Source: Streptococcus sanguinis (GTDB lineage Bacteria; Bacillota; Bacilli; Lactobacillales; Streptococcaceae). Taken from it: a stretch of DNA of 64,000 bases. Within the stretch, counting starts at the first letter, position 1. Each line of letters begins with the position of its first letter. Location: NCBI RefSeq assembly GCF_900475275.1, contig NZ_LS483364.1, forward strand, positions 744,001 to 808,000, written 5' to 3'. The notes beneath the pieces were generated by a model. It was given only the letters and a program-made list of their open reading frames with translations, was not told where the DNA came from and did no database searches. The position numbers were made by a program, and so were the translations under genes. Positions 63,135 through 64,000 of the stretch are shown piece after piece.

Positions 63135-63569
63135 ATGAAACAATTTTCTTTACCGGTGTATTTGTGGAAATTTTTCCTCTATTTGATTATTAGTTTAATT
63201 CTACATATAGTTCTTATTTTTGCTGCTGGCATGGTAGCAGGAGGATATGCTGGCTTGTTTGTTTTCTTTATAGGTATTCTAGCTTTTCCATTTGGCTTGT
63301 GGAATTTATTCTTTTTCTTGAAAGTATTATACCCGGAGCAAAGTTCAGAGCGTATAGTAGGACTTGTATCTATCTTATTTCTGCCAGTTCTATGTCTCGT
63401 AATTTATGGTTTTGTTGGAGGTTTCCAAATAATAATAAGCTCCTTGCCTACTAGCCTATTTTATATTTTTGGTATGCTAGTTTCAAATACAATCGTCTAC
63501 TATATAGCTCATTCAATCAATCTTTCTAACTATAAAAAGCGATCTATATCTCAAACTGAAATAGACTAA
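63135..63569 (+). CDS. Membrane protein, second of a paralogous pair
   Basis: 144-aa protein of the same layout as its neighbour, four helices, with shared features GxxxFPFGLWNLFFFL (first gene: GYGFLNFFFF) and a C-terminal NTIVYYIAHSINLSN resembling NTFLYFLAYSIKKAR. It starts 12 nt after the previous stop with a poor ribosome site. Likely a tandem duplication; function unknown. Confidence 0.75.
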   Translation: MKQFSLPVYLWKFFLYLIISLILHIVLIFAAGMVAGGYAGLFVFFIGILAFPFGLWNLFFFLKVLYPEQSSERIVGLVSILFLPVLCLVIYGFVGGFQIIISSLPTSLFYIFGMLVSNTIVYYIAHSINLSNYKKRSISQTEID

Positions 63570-63616
63570 ACCTGGAAAATTCAACGAAATCCTAAACATT
63601 TATTCAAGGAGGAAAT

Positions 63617-64000
63617 ATGACAGAAATTTGGAATGCCTATGACTTAAATTGAAATCAACTCCCTCATCTCCTGGTTCGAGGCGAACAAATTCCTGAAGGA
63701 CAGTTTCATCTCTGCGTCAATGTCTTGGTTCGCCATCAGGATGGTGATATTCTCTTTATGCGGCGGTCAGCCAATAAAAGCCTCTATCCTGGCTACTATG
63801 AGTTCGGAGCAGGAGGCAGTGTGCTGGCAGGAGAGGATAGTCAGACAGCCGCCTTACGTGAATTAGAAGAAGAAACAGGCCTGGTTCCTGACAGCATCAG
63901 ACTTTTGGAGCAGGTGTGCTCTGTCAATGATCAGTGCCATTTCGACTACTATGAGGTGGTTGTGTCTGGCGATAAGAGTCAAGTCCGCTATCAGGAAGGC
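63617..64000 (+). pseudogene. NUDIX hydrolase with in-frame TGA, cut by window end
   Basis: A NUDIX protein gene with AAGGAGG at 63607-63613 and ATG 63617. It reads MTEIWNAYDLN, then TGA (63650-63652), then continues in the same frame with NQLPHLLVRGEQIPEGQ and a full NUDIX box (GSVLAGE then RELEEETGL) to the window end. The stop lies where a CGA or similar sense codon would fit, so it is probably a nonsense mutation or sequencing error. Translation restart downstream is possible but no good start is seen. Confidence 0.8.

Noticed and set aside
1-64000. CRISPR arrays, insertion sequences, prophage, toxin-antitoxin or restriction systems
   Set aside because: No regular repeat-spacer arrays, transposase, integrase, phage structural or restriction genes were seen.

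Overview
The window reads as chromosomal DNA of a viridans-group Streptococcus, probably close to S. sanguinis or S. gordonii. This is an inference from gene content and order (ybeY-dgkA-era, pepQ/ccpA divergent pair, vicRKX, rnc-smc-HAD-HAD-ftsY, PmrA-type efflux gene, two secreted C69 peptidases), from the sigma-A and extended -10 promoters, and from moderate GC. I see no prophage, insertion sequence, CRISPR array or rRNA. One tRNA gene (Thr, anticodon GGT) is present.

Layout. 1-12.2 kb: 3' part of phoH, ald on the minus strand, a GNAT acetyltransferase, tRNA-Thr, ybeY-dgkA-era, a hydrolase, a NUDIX gene, mutM-coaE-pmrA-rpmG, secG, rnr-smpB. 12.3-25 kb: tehB, pepO, a C69 peptidase overlapping a PrsW-like protease, a second C69 peptidase with an LPXTG anchor, then a TetR regulator divergent from an FtsX-type ABC exporter. 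25-32 kb: phosphoesterase, Rrf2 regulator, double-VOC dioxygenase-like protein, ogt, and a minus-strand siderophore-type uptake operon with its own esterase. 32-40.4 kb: pepQ/ccpA, two lipid glycosyltransferases, a membrane protein, and a T-box leader controlling a P-loop kinase-like gene plus thrS. 40.4-48.4 kb: MerR regulator and carboxymuconolactone decarboxylase-like protein, a lipoprotein with a premature stop, an amino-acid ABC transporter, vicRKX, a DUF454 protein. 48.4-64 kb: rnc-smc-two HAD phosphatases-ftsY, zwf, an operon of a 45-aa protein + permease + TIGR03943 protein, tex-sprT, a PspC protein, two related small membrane proteins, and a NUDIX gene broken by a stop and cut by the window end.

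How the parts work together. Much of the window is housekeeping: ribosome and RNA maturation (YbeY, Era, RNase R, SmpB, RNase III, Tex), secretion (SecG, FtsY), chromosome folding (SMC) and cell-wall control (VicRKX). The accessory genes carry clear cis-regulation. CcpA, encoded here, has candidate operators in front of ald, both C69 peptidase genes and probably its own gene. TetR has two matched palindromes, the MerR pair has a 19-bp-spacer promoter, and the Rrf2/VOC pair has two copies of TGTAAT-N7-ATTACA placed 42 bp apart.

The points most worth a second look are: (i) the envelope-peptidase block, with two C69 paralogues under near-identical cre-over-(-35) promoters and a PrsW-like intramembrane protease; (ii) a P-loop kinase-like gene between a threonine-type T-box and thrS; (iii) the siderophore uptake operon with an esterase; (iv) the TGTAAT-N7-ATTACA operator pair; (v) the structured leaders of rnc and vicR; (vi) several genes with damaged or non-standard start or stop codons (pmrA, a lipoprotein, a NUDIX gene). 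I found no wholly new multi-gene defence or mobile system.
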